From contig JAKACL010000151.1 in assembly GCA_021821425.1 (NCBI GenBank), positions 1-7,139 of the forward strand: a stretch of 7,139 nt of DNA, in the 5' to 3' direction. Shown one piece after another: positions 6,334-7,139 of the stretch; within the stretch, counting starts at the first letter, position 1; the number at the start of each line of letters is the position of its first letter. The position numbers and the translations under genes are program-made. Source of the stretch: Pseudomonadota bacterium. Its GTDB lineage: Bacteria; Pseudomonadota; Gammaproteobacteria; Burkholderiales; Thiobacillaceae. Below the pieces are notes generated by a model that saw nothing but the letters and a program-made list of their open reading frames with translations, did not search any database and had not been told where the DNA came from.

Positions 6334-6339
6334 GACGGC

Positions 6340-6345
6340 ATTTTA
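6340..6345 (-). promoter_or_regulatory. Candidate -10 element TAAAAT for ogt-xerD
   Basis: On the minus strand TAAAAT is followed by six bases and then the ogt ATG. If it is a real -10, transcription would start at or next to the A of the start codon and give a leaderless message, which fits the absence of a ribosome binding site. No clear -35 precedes it: the expected place is occupied by the rplS terminator arm. Low confidence. Confidence 0.3.
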
Positions 6346-6360
6346 GCGCCCGCCGGAAAC

Positions 6361-6389
6361 AAAAACGCCCGCATGAGGCGGGCGTTTTT
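6361..6389 (-). terminator. Intrinsic terminator after rplS (bidirectional in form)
   Basis: AAAAACGCCCGC (6361-6372) and GCGGGCGTTTTT (6378-6389) form a perfect 12-bp inverted repeat around the 5-nt loop ATGAG. On the minus strand the GC-rich stem is followed by a T-run, 21 nt after the rplS stop, as expected for a Rho-independent terminator. The A/T arms make it symmetrical, so it could also stop rightward transcription. Confidence 0.92.
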
Positions 6390-6409
6390 GCGTGCGGCAG
6401 GAAGGCTGC

Positions 6410-6793
6410 TTATTCGGCAGCTTTGGCTGCGGCCTTGCGGGCGGGCAGCTTTTCCTTGATGCGCGCGGACTTGCCGGAGCGGTCGCGCAGGTAGTACAGC
6501 TTGGCGCGGCGGACGTCGCCGCGACGCTTGACCTCGACGCTGGCGACCAGCGGTGAGTAGGTCTGGAAGGTGCGCTCGACGCCTTCGCCGGCCGAGATCT
6601 TGCGCACGGTGAAGGCGGAGTTGAGGCCGCGGTTGCGCTTGGCGATGACGACGCCTTCGTAGGCCTGCAGACGCTCGCGGTTGCCCTCCTTGACCTTCAC
6701 CTGGACGACGACGGTGTCGCCGGGGGCGAAGTCGGGGAGCGTCTTGCCCAGGCGGGCGATTTCTTCCTGTTCGAGTTGCTCGATGATGTTCAT
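6410..6793 (-). CDS. rplS: 50S ribosomal protein L19
   Basis: L19 lies at the 30S-50S interface of the ribosome. The 127-residue product starts [16 protein letters not shown], the typical L19 opening. It contains [22 protein letters not shown] (22-43), [23 protein letters not shown] (45-67), [13 protein letters not shown] (71-83) and [22 protein letters not shown] (95-116), all hallmark L19 segments, followed by an Ala/Lys-rich tail (117-127). The ATG at 6793-6791 is chosen over an in-frame extension of 17 codons because it matches the family start and has an excellent ribosome binding site. The gene lies 129 nt after trmD, consistent with the rpsP-rimM-trmD-rplS operon, and ends at a strong terminator. 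Confidence 0.97.
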   Translation of the reverse strand: MNIIEQLEQEEIARLGKTLPDFAPGDTVVVQVKVKEGNRERLQAYEGVVIAKRNRGLNSAFTVRKISAGEGVERTFQTYSPLVASVEVKRRGDVRRAKLYYLRDRSGKSARIKEKLPARKAAAKAAE

Positions 6794-6922
6794 GCTGTTT
6801 CCTTGCTTCTGGCGGGAGAGGTGCACCTTTCGGGTGGACGTCACGCCGTTTCATATTGGCCCAGGAGCTGATTTTAGCCCCGGGGCCCGCTCATTTCCGG
6901 TTTGCCTGACAAGGCAAGCCAG
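6794..6922 (-). promoter_or_regulatory. Structured trmD-rplS spacer (129 nt)
   Basis: The spacer is long for this operon and holds several structures in minus-strand order. A hairpin with arms TTGCCT/AGGCAA (6902-6907 and 6912-6917) and a 4-nt loop follows the trmD stop. Next come a 10-nt palindrome GCCCCGGGGC (6877-6886) and immediately a TAAAAT hexamer (6871-6876) resembling a -10. No T-run follows the hairpin, so it is not a standard terminator; processing, attenuation or an internal rplS promoter are all possible. No good -35 is found at the right spacing. Confidence 0.35.
6799..6804 (-). promoter_or_regulatory. Ribosome binding site of rplS
   Basis: AAGGAA on the minus strand lies 5 nt upstream of the rplS ATG. 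It is the best Shine-Dalgarno match in the window, and it decides the start in favour of 6793 over the longer in-frame alternative. Confidence 0.85.
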
Positions 6923-7139
6923 TCAATCCTTTTGCTGCCGCGCCTGCTCCAGCAGATCAGGCCGCAGCGCGGCAGTCAGCCGCACACTTTCCTCGTGCCG
7001 CCATTGGGCAATCGCCGCGTGGTTGCCGCCTTTCAACACCTCCGGCACCGCCATCCCCTGCCAGACTTCGGGCCGGGTATAGTGGGGGCAGTCGAGCAGC
7101 CCGTGGCTGAACGAATCCTGCGCCGCCGATTCGGCGTCG
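6923..7139 (-). CDS. trmD: tRNA (guanine37-N1)-methyltransferase TrmD, C-terminal 72 residues
   Basis: TrmD methylates G37 next to the anticodon, using S-adenosylmethionine, and so prevents +1 frameshifting. Only the C-terminal domain is visible, because the gene continues past the right window edge. The segment [19 protein letters not shown] is the diagnostic TrmD block; its first Asp corresponds to the catalytic-base Asp169 of the E. coli enzyme. It is followed by [17 protein letters not shown], the conserved (V/L)L-x-GNHA-x-I-x-x-WR motif, with Lys-Gly where E. coli has Leu-Ser. The C-terminal tail is short (ending LEQARQQKD at TGA 6925-6923). Position upstream of rplS confirms the assignment. 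Confidence 0.95.
   Translation of the reverse strand, partial: DAESAAQDSFSHGLLDCPHYTRPEVWQGMAVPEVLKGGNHAAIAQWRHEESVRLTAALRPDLLEQARQQKD

Noticed and set aside
6261..6854. Minus-strand open frame spanning rplS, the terminator and the start of ogt
   Set aside because: Out of frame with both real genes and crosses a strong terminator; its Arg-rich product resembles nothing.
1..7139. CRISPR arrays, tRNAs, insertion sequences
   Set aside because: No spaced direct-repeat array, cloverleaf, transposase frame or terminal inverted repeats seen on either strand.

Overview
The window looks like chromosomal DNA from a GC-rich proteobacterium, most plausibly a betaproteobacterium (Thiobacillus/Nitrosomonadales- or Rhodocyclales-like). 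That lineage call is inference from protein style, high G+C at third codon positions and gene neighbourhood; no rRNA or other phylogenetic marker is present to prove it. Coding density is very high. No mobile element, CRISPR array, tRNA or rRNA is visible.

Left part (1-4990). The 5' end of plsY (phospholipid acyltransferase) runs leftward off the window edge. Divergent from it, five rightward genes follow: folB (dihydroneopterin aldolase, folate pathway); a TauE/SafE-type membrane permease whose GTG start overlaps the folB stop; a zinc hydrolase of the succinylglutamate desuccinylase/aspartoacylase (AstE/AspA) family; after an 89-nt gap, a GCS2-family (glutamate-cysteine-ligase-like) carboxylate-amine ligase; and, overlapping its stop by 7 nt, a second, divergent AstE/AspA-family hydrolase. 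One amide-bond-forming ligase flanked by two amide-bond-cleaving metalloenzymes, next to a small-anion permease, reads as an uncharacterised small-molecule or peptide metabolism cassette. It is the most interesting part of the window.

Right part (4992-7139). All genes run leftward. From the right edge: the C-terminus of trmD (tRNA m1G37 methyltransferase), a 129-nt spacer, rplS (ribosomal protein L19) with a clear Shine-Dalgarno site and a strong intrinsic terminator, then ogt (O6-alkylguanine-DNA methyltransferase) overlapping xerD (tyrosine recombinase for chromosome dimer resolution) by 20 nt. trmD-rplS is the tail of the conserved rpsP-rimM-trmD-rplS operon.

The two halves are convergent. 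The stop codons of the second hydrolase and of xerD are one base apart inside a 13-nt palindrome, and I see no terminator between them. Other small signals are a 15-bp tandem duplication at the start of the first hydrolase gene, and a -10-like TAAAAT in the gaps upstream of folB, ogt and rplS.
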